This document shows, in pieces, positions 52,841-61,532 of a DNA stretch of 64,000 nt. The translations under genes and the position numbers were made by a program. Below the pieces are notes generated by a model. It was not told where the DNA came from. It made no database searches and was given only the letters and a program-made list of their open reading frames with translations. Numbering within the stretch: the stretch's first letter is position 1; every line of letters begins with the position of its first letter. The stretch is from Paraburkholderia lycopersici (GTDB taxonomy: Bacteria > Pseudomonadota > Gammaproteobacteria > Burkholderiales > Burkholderiaceae): contig NZ_FMYQ01000001.1 in assembly GCF_900096975.1 (NCBI RefSeq), positions 1 through 64,000 of the forward strand. The letters run 5' to 3'.

Positions 52841-53944
52841 ATGCTTAGCTTCGCGCTCGGATTTCTCGTCTCCCTGCTGGTCACGCTGCTGATCGTGCGC
52901 TACGCGCATCTGCATGAAAGATTCTCCGTCGACTCGGACCTCGCGGGCGTGCAGAAATTTCACGCGCGGCCCGTACCGCGCATAGGCGGCACTGGCATTC
53001 TCGCCGGGCTCATCGTGGCGGCCGCGCAATTGCACGGGGCCTATCCGGCCGTTTCGGGCGGCATACTGGGCATCGTCGCGTGCGGCCTGCCCGCGTTCGC
53101 GTCAGGCCTCATCGAAGACCTCACCAAGCGCGTTTCGCCGCTTGCGCGCCTCATCTGCACAATGGCCGCCGCCGCGCTCGCCTATTGGTTCCTCGGCATC
53201 GCGGTCACGCGCATCAGCGTGCCGCCGCTCGATTTCCTGCTCTCCTACGCCGCGATTTCGTTCGCCATCACCGTGCTCGCGGTCGCGGCGCTCGCCAACG
53301 CGATCAACATCATCGACGGCTTCAACGGCCTCGCTTCGATGGTTGCGTTCATGATGTTCGCCTCGCTCGCCTATGTGGCCTTCCAGGTGCACGACCCGGT
53401 CGTGCTCTCGGCGTCGTTCATCATGATGGGCGCGGTGCTGGGCTTTTTCATGTGGAATTTTCCGGCCGGCCTGATCTTCCTCGGCGACGGCGGCGCGTAT
53501 TTCATCGGCTTCATGCTCGCCGAACTGTCGATCCTGCTCGTCATGCGCAATCGCGAGGTGTCGGCCTGGTATCCGGTGCTGCTCTTCATGTATCCGATCT
53601 TCGAGACCTGTTTCTCGATCTACCGGAAGAAGTTCGTGCGCGGCATGTCGCCCGGCATTCCCGACGGCGTGCATCTGCACATGCTCGTCTACAAGCGCCT
53701 CATGCGCTGGGTCGTCGGCTCGCGCACCGCGCGCGAACTCACGCGGCGCAATTCGCTCACCTCGCCATACCTGTGGCTGCTCTGCCTGATCGCCGTGATT
53801 CCCGCCACGCTGTTCTGGCGGCACACGGTGCATCTGTTCTGCTTCGTCGTGGTGTTTGCGCTCACCTATGTGTGGCTTTACGTGAGCATCGTGCGTTTTC
53901 GCTCCCCAAAGTGGCTCGTCGTGCGCAAGACGCATCGGCGCTGA
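52841..53944 (+). CDS. WecA/MraY-family polyprenyl-phosphate sugar-1-phosphate transferase, 367 aa
   Basis: A polytopic enzyme (about ten membrane segments) that places an N-acetylhexosamine-1-phosphate or similar sugar on undecaprenyl phosphate. Family landmarks: FHARPVPRIGGTGILAG, GLIEDLTKRVSP (the DD-like region reads ED), NAINIIDGFNGLASM and FLGDGGAYFIGF, and SPGIPDGVHLHMLVYKR with the HxH-type cytoplasmic loop. It is a second initiating transferase beside the WbaP-type one at 49746. It may start a different glycan, such as the O-antigen, or share the polymerisation system. Confidence 0.92.
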   Translation: MLSFALGFLVSLLVTLLIVRYAHLHERFSVDSDLAGVQKFHARPVPRIGGTGILAGLIVAAAQLHGAYPAVSGGILGIVACGLPAFASGLIEDLTKRVSPLARLICTMAAAALAYWFLGIAVTRISVPPLDFLLSYAAISFAITVLAVAALANAINIIDGFNGLASMVAFMMFASLAYVAFQVHDPVVLSASFIMMGAVLGFFMWNFPAGLIFLGDGGAYFIGFMLAELSILLVMRNREVSAWYPVLLFMYPIFETCFSIYRKKFVRGMSPGIPDGVHLHMLVYKRLMRWVVGSRTARELTRRNSLTSPYLWLLCLIAVIPATLFWRHTVHLFCFVVVFALTYVWLYVSIVRFRSPKWLVVRKTHRR

Positions 53945-54155
53945 CGCGCGTCGCATGCATGCCGGCGCGCGCGGCGACGGCGCATGTGTCCCCGCTTCGC
54001 GCGTAGAATCGAACGGCGGCTGTGCGCACGCCACGTGCCCGCCCCGCGGGCTCAAGGCCGGATCGATGCCCAGCCCGTTGAGCCCTGTCGCCGCGGTACG
54101 ACCCGCGCCGCCGGCACGCATCGTTCAAGTCATTCGATTCAGGGAGAGAGCCGAT

Positions 54156-54290
54156 ATGAGCCGTTATTTCGCGTTTGCGCTTGCACTGGTCGCCGTGACG
54201 CTCGCCGCCTGCAATACCATCGCAGGCGCTGGCGAGGACATATCGAGGGGCGGCCAGGCCATCACCAATTCGGCGGAAAAGGCCAAATAA
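54156..54290 (+). CDS. Entericidin-family small lipoprotein, 44 aa
   Basis: Starts at 54156 after AGGGAGAGAG. Residues 1-18 form a lipoprotein signal ending LAAC with Cys19, followed by NTIAGAGEDISRGGQAITNSAEK, the conserved entericidin core. In E. coli such peptides act as an antidote/toxin pair linked to stationary-phase lysis; in Burkholderiaceae single copies are common and the role is unclear. Confidence 0.92.
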   Translation: MSRYFAFALALVAVTLAACNTIAGAGEDISRGGQAITNSAEKAK

Positions 54291-54315
54291 GCAGAGCGGC
54301 CACGCCCGCGACGGT

Positions 54316-54990
54316 TCAAGGCGAAGCGCTTTCGCGCAGCCGCGCGACTTGCGCTTGCAGTTCGCGCACCCGCGCTTCGTGCTGCGCCGCGGCTGCCTCC
54401 AGTTCGCGAATGCGAGCGTCACGTTCGTCGAGCGCCGACCTCACGTCCGCCGCTTCGAAACGCTGCGGAATGTGCTGCGGGCAGTTCATGTCCCACGCGC
54501 GCACGGTGAACACGATCGCCCGTTCTGCGCGCGCCTTGTAACCGGCGGGCATGAGTTCCGCGATGAGCTCCGCGTCTTCCACCACGCGCGCGTGGCCCCA
54601 GATCTTCACGCGCCGGCGCCGCGCATAGTCGATCAGAAAAAGATATGCCTTCGCGTTATCGGCCAGATTGCCGAGCGTGATGTATTGCTGGTTGCCGATG
54701 AAATCGGCGAACGCGAGCGTATGCTCGTCCACCACGTGCAGGAAGCCGGCCGGGCCGCCGCGATGCTGAATGTATGGCTGCCCTTCGGCGTTCGCCGTGC
54801 CGAGGAAGACGCTCGTCTGCGCTTCGATGAACGCCGCGATCTCGGGCGTAAGGCTCACGCCCCAGCCGCGATCGCGCTCCATGCGCGCATAGAGTTCGCG
54901 GGAACCCAGGCGCGCCTGCATCGCCTTGACCGTCGGCGTGAAGGCGATATCGCTGGGATAACGATGACCGTGAGCGGCGGTCGGCCCCAT
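54316..54990 (-). CDS. Pyridoxamine 5'-phosphate oxidase-like flavoprotein, 224 aa
   Basis: Has the split-barrel FMN-binding fold of PNPOx-related proteins: TSVFLGTANAEGQPYIQHRGGPAGFLHVVD, the FADFIGNQQYITLGNL block and AYLFLIDYARRRRVKIWGHARVV. The last 45 residues form a coiled coil (ERDARIRELEAAAAQHEARVRELQAQVARL), an addition that suggests an oligomer or partner contact. AAGGAG six bases before the ATG at 54990 sets the start. The substrate is unknown; relatives reduce or detoxify small molecules. Confidence 0.88.
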   Translation of the reverse strand: MGPTAAHGHRYPSDIAFTPTVKAMQARLGSRELYARMERDRGWGVSLTPEIAAFIEAQTSVFLGTANAEGQPYIQHRGGPAGFLHVVDEHTLAFADFIGNQQYITLGNLADNAKAYLFLIDYARRRRVKIWGHARVVEDAELIAELMPAGYKARAERAIVFTVRAWDMNCPQHIPQRFEAADVRSALDERDARIRELEAAAAQHEARVRELQAQVARLRESASP

Positions 54991-55294
54991 GTCGGACTCC
55001 TTGAGATTCGGAATCGACAGGTTAGGCCCTTACGGCGAAAAATAGAATCCGCCGTCAACGAGAACCATCCTCCCGGATTTCGAGAGGCAAAAAAGCCGGG
55101 CAGGCACGCAGTTCGCTGCGCCGGGACTTTCGCGCCTCGCGCGCACGCGAAAGACCTCGCGGCGGCGGCATCTTCACGCGCCGAGCGCCGCGATCGCGCT
55201 GATCGCGCTACCCTTTTGATTCACGCCGCGTGGCGCGAGTCCACTCAACCGCCCGGCGGCCGCTTGCGCCGGGCGCCATGGCAGGGAGTCGAAC
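54991..55294. other. Divergent intergenic region, 304 bases
   Basis: It lies between the flavoprotein and host-attachment genes. It contains a small hairpin with a TTCG loop (CGCAG-TTCG-CTGCG near 55105-55120), but no T run and no gene. Confidence 0.45.
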
Positions 55295-55750
55295 ATGTCG
55301 AAAACGATCTGGATTGTCGTCGCCAACCGTGTGACCGCGCGCATTTTCGCCACCGAAAGCCCGTTGGGCGCCATCGACGAAATCGAGACGCTGCTGCATC
55401 CGCAAGGGCGCGTGCAGGACGATGTCCTCGTGACGGACAAGCCGGGACGCACCACGGAGCGCGCCGGGCCCGGCCGCAGCGCAACCGATCCTGACACGAG
55501 CCAGCACGAACACGAAGCGACCGTGTTCGCGACCGAAATCGCGCAGATGCTCACGAAGGCGCGCAACGACGCGCGCTACGGAACGCTCGTGCTGGCCGCG
55601 CCGCCCGCGTTTCTCGGCACGCTGCGCAAGGCCATGGACGCGCAAACGCGCGGCCTCGTCACGCTCGAACTCGACAAGGATCTCGCGCTGCTCGACGCGC
55701 GGGCGCTGCGCACGCATTTGCCCGAGCGGCTGGTGCGCGCCGAAGGTTGA
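55295..55750 (+). CDS. Host-attachment-family (baeRF-like) protein, 151 aa
   Basis: A small cytoplasmic protein of the family named for Agrobacterium host attachment, now seen as a bacterial relative of eukaryotic release factor eRF1. Visible blocks are IWIVVANRVTARIFATES near the start, HEHEATVFATEIAQML, and YGTLVLAAPPAFLGTLRKAM, then VTLELDKDLALLDARALRTHL. GGGAG seven bases before the ATG supports the start. The true role is probably ribosome- or stress-related rather than attachment. Confidence 0.9.
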   Translation: MSKTIWIVVANRVTARIFATESPLGAIDEIETLLHPQGRVQDDVLVTDKPGRTTERAGPGRSATDPDTSQHEHEATVFATEIAQMLTKARNDARYGTLVLAAPPAFLGTLRKAMDAQTRGLVTLELDKDLALLDARALRTHLPERLVRAEG

Positions 55751-55810
55751 AGCGCGCGGCCCGCGGCTCGTGCACATTTCGCGTGCGGCGAGGTGAACGA
55801 GCCGTCCCGC

Positions 55811-55987
55811 TCATCCCGCGAGATGCGCAACGCACGCGCGCACGATGCCGATCGCGTTCTCGCCCGCCAGCATGCCGAGCAGGCCGACGAGCGCGATGGT
55901 CGGCGGCGCGGGCGACTTCACCTGCAGCACGTTGTAAAGCAGCCCCGCGAGCGCGCCGACCGCGAACGACACCAGATAGCCCTTCAT
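55811..55987 (-). CDS. XapX-domain membrane protein, 58 aa
   Basis: A tiny protein with two hydrophobic helices and the XapX signature KSPAPPTIALVGLLGMLAGE. The start at 55987 (MKGYLVSF) has GGGAG six bases upstream and matches the family start; the frame to 56008 adds seven residues. The function of the family is unknown. Confidence 0.9.
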   Translation of the reverse strand: MKGYLVSFAVGALAGLLYNVLQVKSPAPPTIALVGLLGMLAGENAIGIVRACVAHLAG

Positions 55988-56015
55988 CCTCGTCTCCCGT
56001 GCGTTCATCCGGCGC

Positions 56016-56984
56016 TCAGGCCATGTCGATCACGACGCGCCCGGGCGTGCCGGCCGCGACCGCTTCGTAGGCTTCGCGCGCCCGAGCGAGCGGAAAGTGC
56101 GCGGCCACGACGGGCGCTTCGAAGCGGCCCGCATCGAACGCCTCGGCAATCGCGCGCATGAGCGGCGCGGATTCCGCCACGCCGAGCTTCGCGCTGTCGG
56201 CGCCGAGAAGCTGCGTCTCGTTGTGATAGAAGTCGATCAGGTCGAACTCCACGCGCCGCTTGCCCGTGGCGCTGATTTCGACCACCCGGCCGCGCCGCTT
56301 CGCCAGCGAGAGCGCCAGCTCGAACGCCACGCCTCCCACGGCGTCGTAGACCACGTCCACGCCTGCGCCGCCCGTGAGTTCGCGCACGCGTTCGGCGGCG
56401 TGCTCGTCCATCGGCACGAAGGTGTCGACGAGGCGCGCGGCCGGCGACCCGGCGAGCGGCGCCTCGCGGCCCACGCCGATCACGCGCGCGCCGCGGGCCT
56501 TGGCGATCTGCGTGACCGCGCCGCCCACGCCGCCCGACACGCCGATCACGGCAATCGTCTCGCCTTCGGCGAGGCGCGCGTAATCGACGGTGCCGAGCCA
56601 CGCCACCACGAAGTTCACGCCGATCGACGCGGCCTGCGCATGCGAGAGCGCCGCGGGTTTGCGCGCGAGCGCGGCCACGGGCACCTCGATGAATTCGGCG
56701 TGCGTGCCGTCGCGCGTGAAACCGATGTCACCGCCCGTGCCCCAGACTTCGGCGCCGAGCCATGCCTGCGGCCCCGCCGCCACTACGCCGCTGAAGTCGC
56801 GGCCCGGCACGCGCGGCGGCACGCTGTGTTCGAAATGGCCCGATACGTTCTTCACGTCGCTCGGGTTGACCGAGGCGCTCATCACCTGCACGAGCGCGCT
56901 ATCGGCACCGGGCACAGGCGTCGGCAGATCGACGTACTCGAGCACCTCGGGCTTGCCGAAGGACTTGAACTGGATGGCTTTCAT
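56016..56984 (-). CDS. Quinone-oxidoreductase-like MDR protein, 322 aa
   Basis: A medium-chain dehydrogenase/reductase without the Cys and His of the zinc sites, so of the NADPH:quinone or enone reductase type. Landmarks: SVNPSDVKNVSG, VPGRDFSGVV, GVNFVVAWLGTV, the nucleotide motif GVSGGVGGAVTQIAKARG and VDVVYDAVGG. GGAG eight bases before the ATG supports the start. A short gap follows to the xapX gene on the same strand. The substrate cannot be inferred. Confidence 0.92.
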   Translation of the reverse strand: MKAIQFKSFGKPEVLEYVDLPTPVPGADSALVQVMSASVNPSDVKNVSGHFEHSVPPRVPGRDFSGVVAAGPQAWLGAEVWGTGGDIGFTRDGTHAEFIEVPVAALARKPAALSHAQAASIGVNFVVAWLGTVDYARLAEGETIAVIGVSGGVGGAVTQIAKARGARVIGVGREAPLAGSPAARLVDTFVPMDEHAAERVRELTGGAGVDVVYDAVGGVAFELALSLAKRRGRVVEISATGKRRVEFDLIDFYHNETQLLGADSAKLGVAESAPLMRAIAEAFDAGRFEAPVVAAHFPLARAREAYEAVAAGTPGRVVIDMA

Positions 56985-57142
56985 CGCTTCACTCCATGAA
57001 ATCAGGTTTCGCGCGGCCGCTCGATCAGAAGCGCCAGGCGCGGCATCGAACCGGGAGCCAATGTAGATCGGCGGCGGCCGGTCAGGTGGACAAAGACTTT
57101 CGAATTTCGGACAAGGCGATGTTTTGACTAATTGCCGGATTG

Positions 57143-57158
57143 TGTGCGCTCACCCACA
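57143..57158. promoter_or_regulatory. Possible CRP/FNR-type site before the acyltransferase gene
   Basis: TGTGCGCTCACCCACA fits TGTG-N8-CACA, as in the exopolysaccharide palindrome, but the inner arms are not symmetric. It lies about 107 bases before the acyltransferase start at 57265. Confidence 0.3.
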
Positions 57159-57264
57159 AAAGTGCGAACTTGCTCCCCGCCCGGCAATGTCAGAATACGC
57201 GCGATACGCAGCGCATCCTCTCCGCCGGCGGCATTGGCGAACGCGCAGACCGCGCCCCCCAGAC

Positions 57265-58368
57265 ATGCAAAAACTACAGTCCCTTACCGTGCTGCGCGCA
57301 GTCGCGGCCGCAACGGTTGTCTTTTTTCACGTCATGACGCCGACCGGACACACGTTCGGCGAATTCGGCGTCGATATTTTTTTCGTAATCAGCGGTTTCG
57401 TCATCGCACTCGTGACCGACAACCCCGCGTTGACCGCGAGGCGCTTTCTCGCGGACCGCATCGCCCGCCTCGTGCCGCTTTACTGGCTGCTGACGCTCGG
57501 CGTATTCGCCGGAGCCCTCGCCGCGCCCGACCTGTTCAACTCGACGACGGCCAACTTCGGAAACCTGCTGAAGTCGCTGCTTTTCATTCCCTATCGCAAG
57601 GAAAGCGGCCAGATCTTCCCGATGTTGTTCGTCGGCTGGACGCTGAACTACGAAATGCTGTTTTATGCCGTCACGGCCGTCTCGATGGCGCTCATGCGCC
57701 GGCGCCGGTTACTGTTGGCGTCGGCGTTGATTTTCGTGATCTTTTGCGCGGCGAAGGCGTCGGGTTCGCACGGCGTGATGGCCGACTTCTATTCGAATCA
57801 GCGCGTACTGGAGTTCCCGCTCGGCTTCCTGATCTACCGGCTCTGGAATTTCGGCATCCGAATCAATCCATTGCTTGCGGGCGGCATGGCGGCATCCGCC
57901 TATACGTGGATGGCCTACGTCAACTGGCATGGCCTGTCGCACGCACCGTTGCTCTACTACGGCGCTCCGGCATTCCTGCTGATTGTCAGCAGCCTGAGTC
58001 TCGAATCGGCGATGGACGCGGGCCTGTTGACCCGCACCGCGATATTCGTCGGCAACGCCAGCTATGCCATCTATCTGAGCCATCCATACTGTGTCGAAGC
58101 CGCGCGCAAACTCCTGCCGAATGCCATCGACGACTTCCACCCCGCCGCGCCGGTCGGGGTGGCGGTCATCATCGTCGTGGCGACCGCGATGGGTGGCGCG
58201 CTCTATCAGTTCGTCGACTGGCCGATGTACAGGCGCGCGCGACGGCTGCTGCAGTCGGCGCCCGCCGTACGGTCGCGCGAATCGGGGATGGCCGGCTCGA
58301 ACCCCACGCGCCTCGCCGTCGACGAAGAGCCGGCCGGCGACGTGCCGGCCAACCGGGACACGGCCTGA
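57265..58368 (+). CDS. Acyltransferase family 3 protein, 367 aa
   Basis: A polytopic O-acyltransferase: the opening LRAVAAATVVFFHV keeps the His of the active site, then FGVDIFFVISGFVIALV, RFLADRIARLVPLYWLL and LFVGWTLNYEMLFY, as in ExoZ/OafA proteins. The start at 57265 puts these at the normal distance; a frame extending to 57124 has no support. The carboxy tail of 40 residues is polar. It lies outside the exopolysaccharide operon but could acylate the same polymer or LPS. Confidence 0.9.
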   Translation: MQKLQSLTVLRAVAAATVVFFHVMTPTGHTFGEFGVDIFFVISGFVIALVTDNPALTARRFLADRIARLVPLYWLLTLGVFAGALAAPDLFNSTTANFGNLLKSLLFIPYRKESGQIFPMLFVGWTLNYEMLFYAVTAVSMALMRRRRLLLASALIFVIFCAAKASGSHGVMADFYSNQRVLEFPLGFLIYRLWNFGIRINPLLAGGMAASAYTWMAYVNWHGLSHAPLLYYGAPAFLLIVSSLSLESAMDAGLLTRTAIFVGNASYAIYLSHPYCVEAARKLLPNAIDDFHPAAPVGVAVIIVVATAMGGALYQFVDWPMYRRARRLLQSAPAVRSRESGMAGSNPTRLAVDEEPAGDVPANRDTA

Positions 58369-58467
58369 CCCGCGCAGCCCGGCTCCCATCGTTTCGAGGC
58401 GGTGAGCGCGCTCTTCCGCTGGCGCTCGCCGCCGCCGGCTTCGGCACGATCACACCTTATCAATTCA

Positions 58468-58495
58468 TATAATGTTTTTCGGCAAAGTATAATGT
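58468..58495 (+). promoter_or_regulatory. Candidate BigR operator/promoter
   Basis: TATAATGT occurs twice, at 58468 and 58488, exactly 20 bases (two helical turns) apart in an otherwise GC-rich region just before the ArsR-type gene. Each contains a -10-like TATAAT, so a repressor bound here would block the promoter, as known for BigR. Confidence 0.55.
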
Positions 58496-58532
58496 GCCGC
58501 ATCGCCGTTTCAGCCCGTCTAACGGGGCCACG

Positions 58533-58877
58533 ATGAACTTACCACTGACTCCCGAAGCACTCGCGACCCTGCGCGAATCCGCCGAAAAATGCTGTGCGCT
58601 GCTCAAGGCGCTCGCCCACGAAGACCGCCTCCTGCTGCTCTGCCAGCTCACCGAAGGCGAGCGCAATGTGGGGGAGCTCGAAGACCTGGTAGGCGTGCAT
58701 CAGCCAAGCCTCTCGCAGCATCTCGGCAAGCTGCGCGAGGAAGGCCTTGTCGAGACGCGCCGCGAAGGCAAGTACATTTACTACCGCCTCGCGAGCCCCG
58801 AGGTCACCCAGGTCATGCAGACGCTTTCGAGCCTCTATTGCGGCCGGCTCAAGTCACACCCGGCGACTCCGGCATGA
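58533..58877 (+). CDS. bigR: ArsR-family repressor, BigR type, 114 aa
   Basis: A winged-helix protein with HEDRLLLLCQLTEGERNVGELEDLVGVHQPSLSQHLGKLREEGLV (recognition helix near QPSLSQHL) and REGKYIYYRL as the wing. Cys in LLCQL and in LYCGRL match the pair that forms the sulfur-responsive disulfide or persulfide in BigR, which senses sulfide/persulfide and controls sulfur genes. The stop overlaps the next ATG as ATGA, so it heads an operon with two YeeE/YedE halves. GGGG before the ATG at 58533 supports the start. Confidence 0.92.
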   Translation: MNLPLTPEALATLRESAEKCCALLKALAHEDRLLLLCQLTEGERNVGELEDLVGVHQPSLSQHLGKLREEGLVETRREGKYIYYRLASPEVTQVMQTLSSLYCGRLKSHPATPA

Positions 58878-59308
58878 GCCTCGATCTCGCCCACTTCACA
58901 CCTTGGGCCTCGTTCGCGGGAGGACTCATGATCGGCGCGGCGGCCGCGCTCTTCGTGCTCGTCAACGGCCGTATCGCGGGGATCAGCGGCCTGCTCGGAG
59001 GACTGCTGCCCGGCTCGGGCGGCGAGCGCGGCGTCAATTTCGCGTTCGTCGCGGGGCTTCTCGCGGCACCGCTCCTGTGGCGGTTGCGCGCGACGCTGCC
59101 AGCCATCCATATCGACGCTTCCGCGCTCACGCTCGCCGCCGCCGGCCTGCTCGTCGGGCTCGGCACGCGCTACGGCTCGGGCTGCACGAGCGGCCACGGC
59201 GTGTGCGGGATCGCGCGCGGCTCACGGCGCTCGTTCGCCGCCACGGGCGTGTTCATGGCCGCGGGCTTCGCGACCGTGTTCGTCGCCCGCCACCTCATCG
59301 GAGGCTGA
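58874..59308 (+). CDS. YeeE/YedE sulfur-transport protein, first half, 144 aa
   Basis: Has about four membrane segments with the repeat signature RIAGISGLLGG and GTRYGSGCTSGHGVCGIARGSRRS, whose Cys line the pore in YeeE-type thiosulfate/sulfur carriers. The protein is half the length of YeeE; the following gene encodes the matching half. It starts by ATGA overlap with bigR and ends two bases before the next ATG. It likely imports or exports sulfane sulfur under BigR control. Confidence 0.92.
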   Translation: MSLDLAHFTPWASFAGGLMIGAAAALFVLVNGRIAGISGLLGGLLPGSGGERGVNFAFVAGLLAAPLLWRLRATLPAIHIDASALTLAAAGLLVGLGTRYGSGCTSGHGVCGIARGSRRSFAATGVFMAAGFATVFVARHLIGG

Positions 59309-59309
59309 A

Positions 59310-59732
59310 ATGCGCAAACTCAGCGCATTCGCTTGCGGTCTGCTGTTCGGTCTCGGCCTGATCGTCTCGGGAATGGCCAACCCGGCCAAGGTGCTCGGTT
59401 TTCTCGACCTCGCCGGACAATGGGACCCTTCGCTCGCCTTCGTGATGGCCGGCGCGATCGCGCTCGCCGCGCCCGCTTTCCGGCTTGCGCGCTCGCGCCG
59501 GCAGAGCTTCGGCGGCGCGCCCATGCAACTGCCCACGGCCCGGCGCATCGATGGACGGCTGGTCGGCGGCGCCTTGCTGTTCGGCGCGGGCTGGGGTCTC
59601 GCGGGTTTCTGCCCGGGCCCCGCGCTCGTTGCCGCGGGTAGCGGCGAGCCGCGCGCCTGGCTCTTCGTCGCGGCCATGCTCGCGGGCATGGCGATTTACG
59701 CGGTGCTCGAGCGCCGGTCGCCGTCACGCTGA
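59310..59732 (+). CDS. YeeE/YedE sulfur-transport protein, second half, 140 aa
   Basis: Has about four membrane segments with GLGLIVSGMANPAKVLGFLDLAGQWDPSL and GWGLAGFCPGPALVAAGSG, the second YeeE repeat with its Cys. It starts one base after the previous stop. Together the two proteins equal one full YeeE and should form a heterodimer in the inner membrane. Confidence 0.92.
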   Translation: MRKLSAFACGLLFGLGLIVSGMANPAKVLGFLDLAGQWDPSLAFVMAGAIALAAPAFRLARSRRQSFGGAPMQLPTARRIDGRLVGGALLFGAGWGLAGFCPGPALVAAGSGEPRAWLFVAAMLAGMAIYAVLERRSPSR

Positions 59733-59799
59733 TGCGCTGATGCGCGCCGACCCGGCCGCCCGGTGTCCAGCGAACTGAAGGGCCAACGCGGCCGCGCGT

Positions 59800-60180
59800 T
59801 CAGCCCTCGAAATCGAGGCCGCCGATCAGCACTTCGGGCTCGCTCTGCGTGCGCGACGAAAAGTCGACGGCGCGCGCCGATTCCCACGACGTCATCTTGC
59901 GCACCGTCGCTTCGAGATAGTGCTCGAAGCGCGCTTCGCCACCGGGCTCCATGAGGCGCTCGATTTCCTCGATGTCCCAGGTGAGCGAGAGGTTCAGCGG
60001 ATACGAATACGGATGACGATGCTCGGTCGCGAGACCGCGCAGGCGCACGCGCGTGGGATGGCCGTGCCCTTCGTTCGGCACGACGTCGACGTGCACGGAA
60101 GGGCCGAACTGGCTCGCCAGCCTCGCCGCGATGCGCGGCGCGAATTCTTCCTCGAACCGGTGGACGGCTTCGATGCTCAT
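59800..60180 (-). CDS. Hypothetical protein, possibly DUF5594, 126 aa
   Basis: A soluble protein with no signal or membrane segment. Blocks such as RFEEEFAPRIAARLASQFG, GHPTRVRLRG, HPYSYPLNLSLTWDIEEIERL and the tail GGLDFEG look like a small conserved family of Burkholderiaceae that I recall as DUF5594, though I cannot confirm it. The ATG at 60180 is preferred to a TTG at 60216; a distant GGAG precedes it. The function is unknown. Confidence 0.72.
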   Translation of the reverse strand: MSIEAVHRFEEEFAPRIAARLASQFGPSVHVDVVPNEGHGHPTRVRLRGLATEHRHPYSYPLNLSLTWDIEEIERLMEPGGEARFEHYLEATVRKMTSWESARAVDFSSRTQSEPEVLIGGLDFEG

Positions 60181-60337
60181 GCGCGGGACACTCCACGAAG
60201 GGTTGGCTGCGTGCAACGGCGCTTCCGGCCGCCGCAGCGCGTCGTCCCGGCATCCTACCGCGCGGTCGGCGCATCAGCCAATGCGTGAAGGCCCCGACGC
60301 CGTCGCGATACCCGAGCGCCGCGCGCCGCGCCGCCGC

Positions 60338-61225
60338 TCACAGCGCGCCGCGCTCCCGTGCGGCCACGAGGCTGCGCACGCCTTCGAGCGAATACAGCGC
60401 GAGCGCCGCCCAGATCGCGCTGTAGCCCACCGCGCGCACCGCGCCGAACGGCTCGTCGTAGATGAGCACGCCGGTAAGCAGTTGCAGCGTGGGCGTGACG
60501 TACTGGATGAGGCCGAGCATCGAGAGCGGAATGCGCCGCGCCGCCGCACCGAACAGCAGCAACGGAATGGCCGTGATTGGCCCGGAGGCGGCGAGCAGCA
60601 GTTGCAGCGCGCGCGGGGCATGCGTGAAGTGGCTCTCGCCCGCGAGACCCACGACTATCAGATAAACCATCGCCACGGGAAACAGCAGGACGGTTTCGAG
60701 CGCGAGGCCTTCGAGCGCGCCGAGCTGCGCGGTCTTTCGCAAGAGTCCATAGCCGCCGAAGGTCGCGGCGAGCGCGAGGCTGATCCAGGGCGGCGCGCCG
60801 TTCTGCCAGGTGAGCCACACGACGCCCGCGGCGGCCAGCGCCACGGCCGCCCACTGCAGCGCACGCAGCCGTTCGCGCAGGAACGCATAGCCGAACAGCA
60901 CGTTGATGAGCGGATTGATGAAGTAGCCGAGGCTCGCCTCGACGATGTGCCCCGCATTGACGGCCCAGATGTAGATGCCCCAGTTGGCCGAAAGCAGCAC
61001 GGCGCTCGCGACAAAGCGCCCGAGCAGACGCCGGTCGCGCAGCGTGGGCCCAAGCCAGCGCCAGTGGCGTCGCACGACGAGCACGCCCACCACGAAGACG
61101 AGCGACCACGCCATGCGGTGCGCGAGCATTTCGAGCGCGGGAATCTGATGCAGCGTCTTGAAGTAGATGGGAAAGAGCCCCCAGAGAACGAAGGCGGCGA
61201 ACGCGTAGGAGATGCCGGGATTCAT
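60338..61225 (-). CDS. rarD: EamA-family transporter RarD, 295 aa
   Basis: A ten-segment drug/metabolite exporter of the RarD type: it opens GISYAFAAFVLWGLFPIYFK, then EMLAHRMAWSLVF, NWGIYIWAVNAGHIVEASLGYFINPLINVLFGY and MLGLIQYVTPTLQLL, all characteristic of RarD. The substrate is unknown in most species. It stands alone. A 15-base tandem repeat lies about 80-105 bases upstream of its start. Confidence 0.95.
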   Translation of the reverse strand: MNPGISYAFAAFVLWGLFPIYFKTLHQIPALEMLAHRMAWSLVFVVGVLVVRRHWRWLGPTLRDRRLLGRFVASAVLLSANWGIYIWAVNAGHIVEASLGYFINPLINVLFGYAFLRERLRALQWAAVALAAAGVVWLTWQNGAPPWISLALAATFGGYGLLRKTAQLGALEGLALETVLLFPVAMVYLIVVGLAGESHFTHAPRALQLLLAASGPITAIPLLLFGAAARRIPLSMLGLIQYVTPTLQLLTGVLIYDEPFGAVRAVGYSAIWAALALYSLEGVRSLVAARERGAL

Positions 61226-61532
61226 ATTGGATTGTGGTTATGGCGGCGCCCCTGCGAAACGCCGCGCCCCGGGCGCGCTGCGACACGAGACATGCAGCTA
61301 GCCGCTCGAAATCAATTCGCTCGAAATCAATTGAAAGGCGACGGGAACACGCCCGTTTGCGTTCCAACCCTGCGCCGAGCCGCCGGTTTTGCGACAATAA
61401 CGGATTTTCGCCGCCCGCCTTGGCCGTTGTCCAGCCTGACGCGCCGCTTACGGCGCGCGTCGCCCGCCCGTTCGAATGGCGGCGAAGCCCCTAACGCTCC
61501 ATAGAGCCCCGAAACCGGCCTCCTCGCGCGCG
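61226..61532. other. Divergent intergenic region, 307 bases
   Basis: It lies between rarD and the TauE/SafE gene. It holds the tandem repeat at 61303-61332 and no gene. Confidence 0.5.
61303..61332. repeat. Perfect tandem 15-base repeat
   Basis: CGCTCGAAATCAATT occurs twice head to tail with no mismatch. Its AT-rich half stands out from the surrounding GC-rich DNA. It could be a paired operator for rarD, or a slippage product. Confidence 0.7.
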
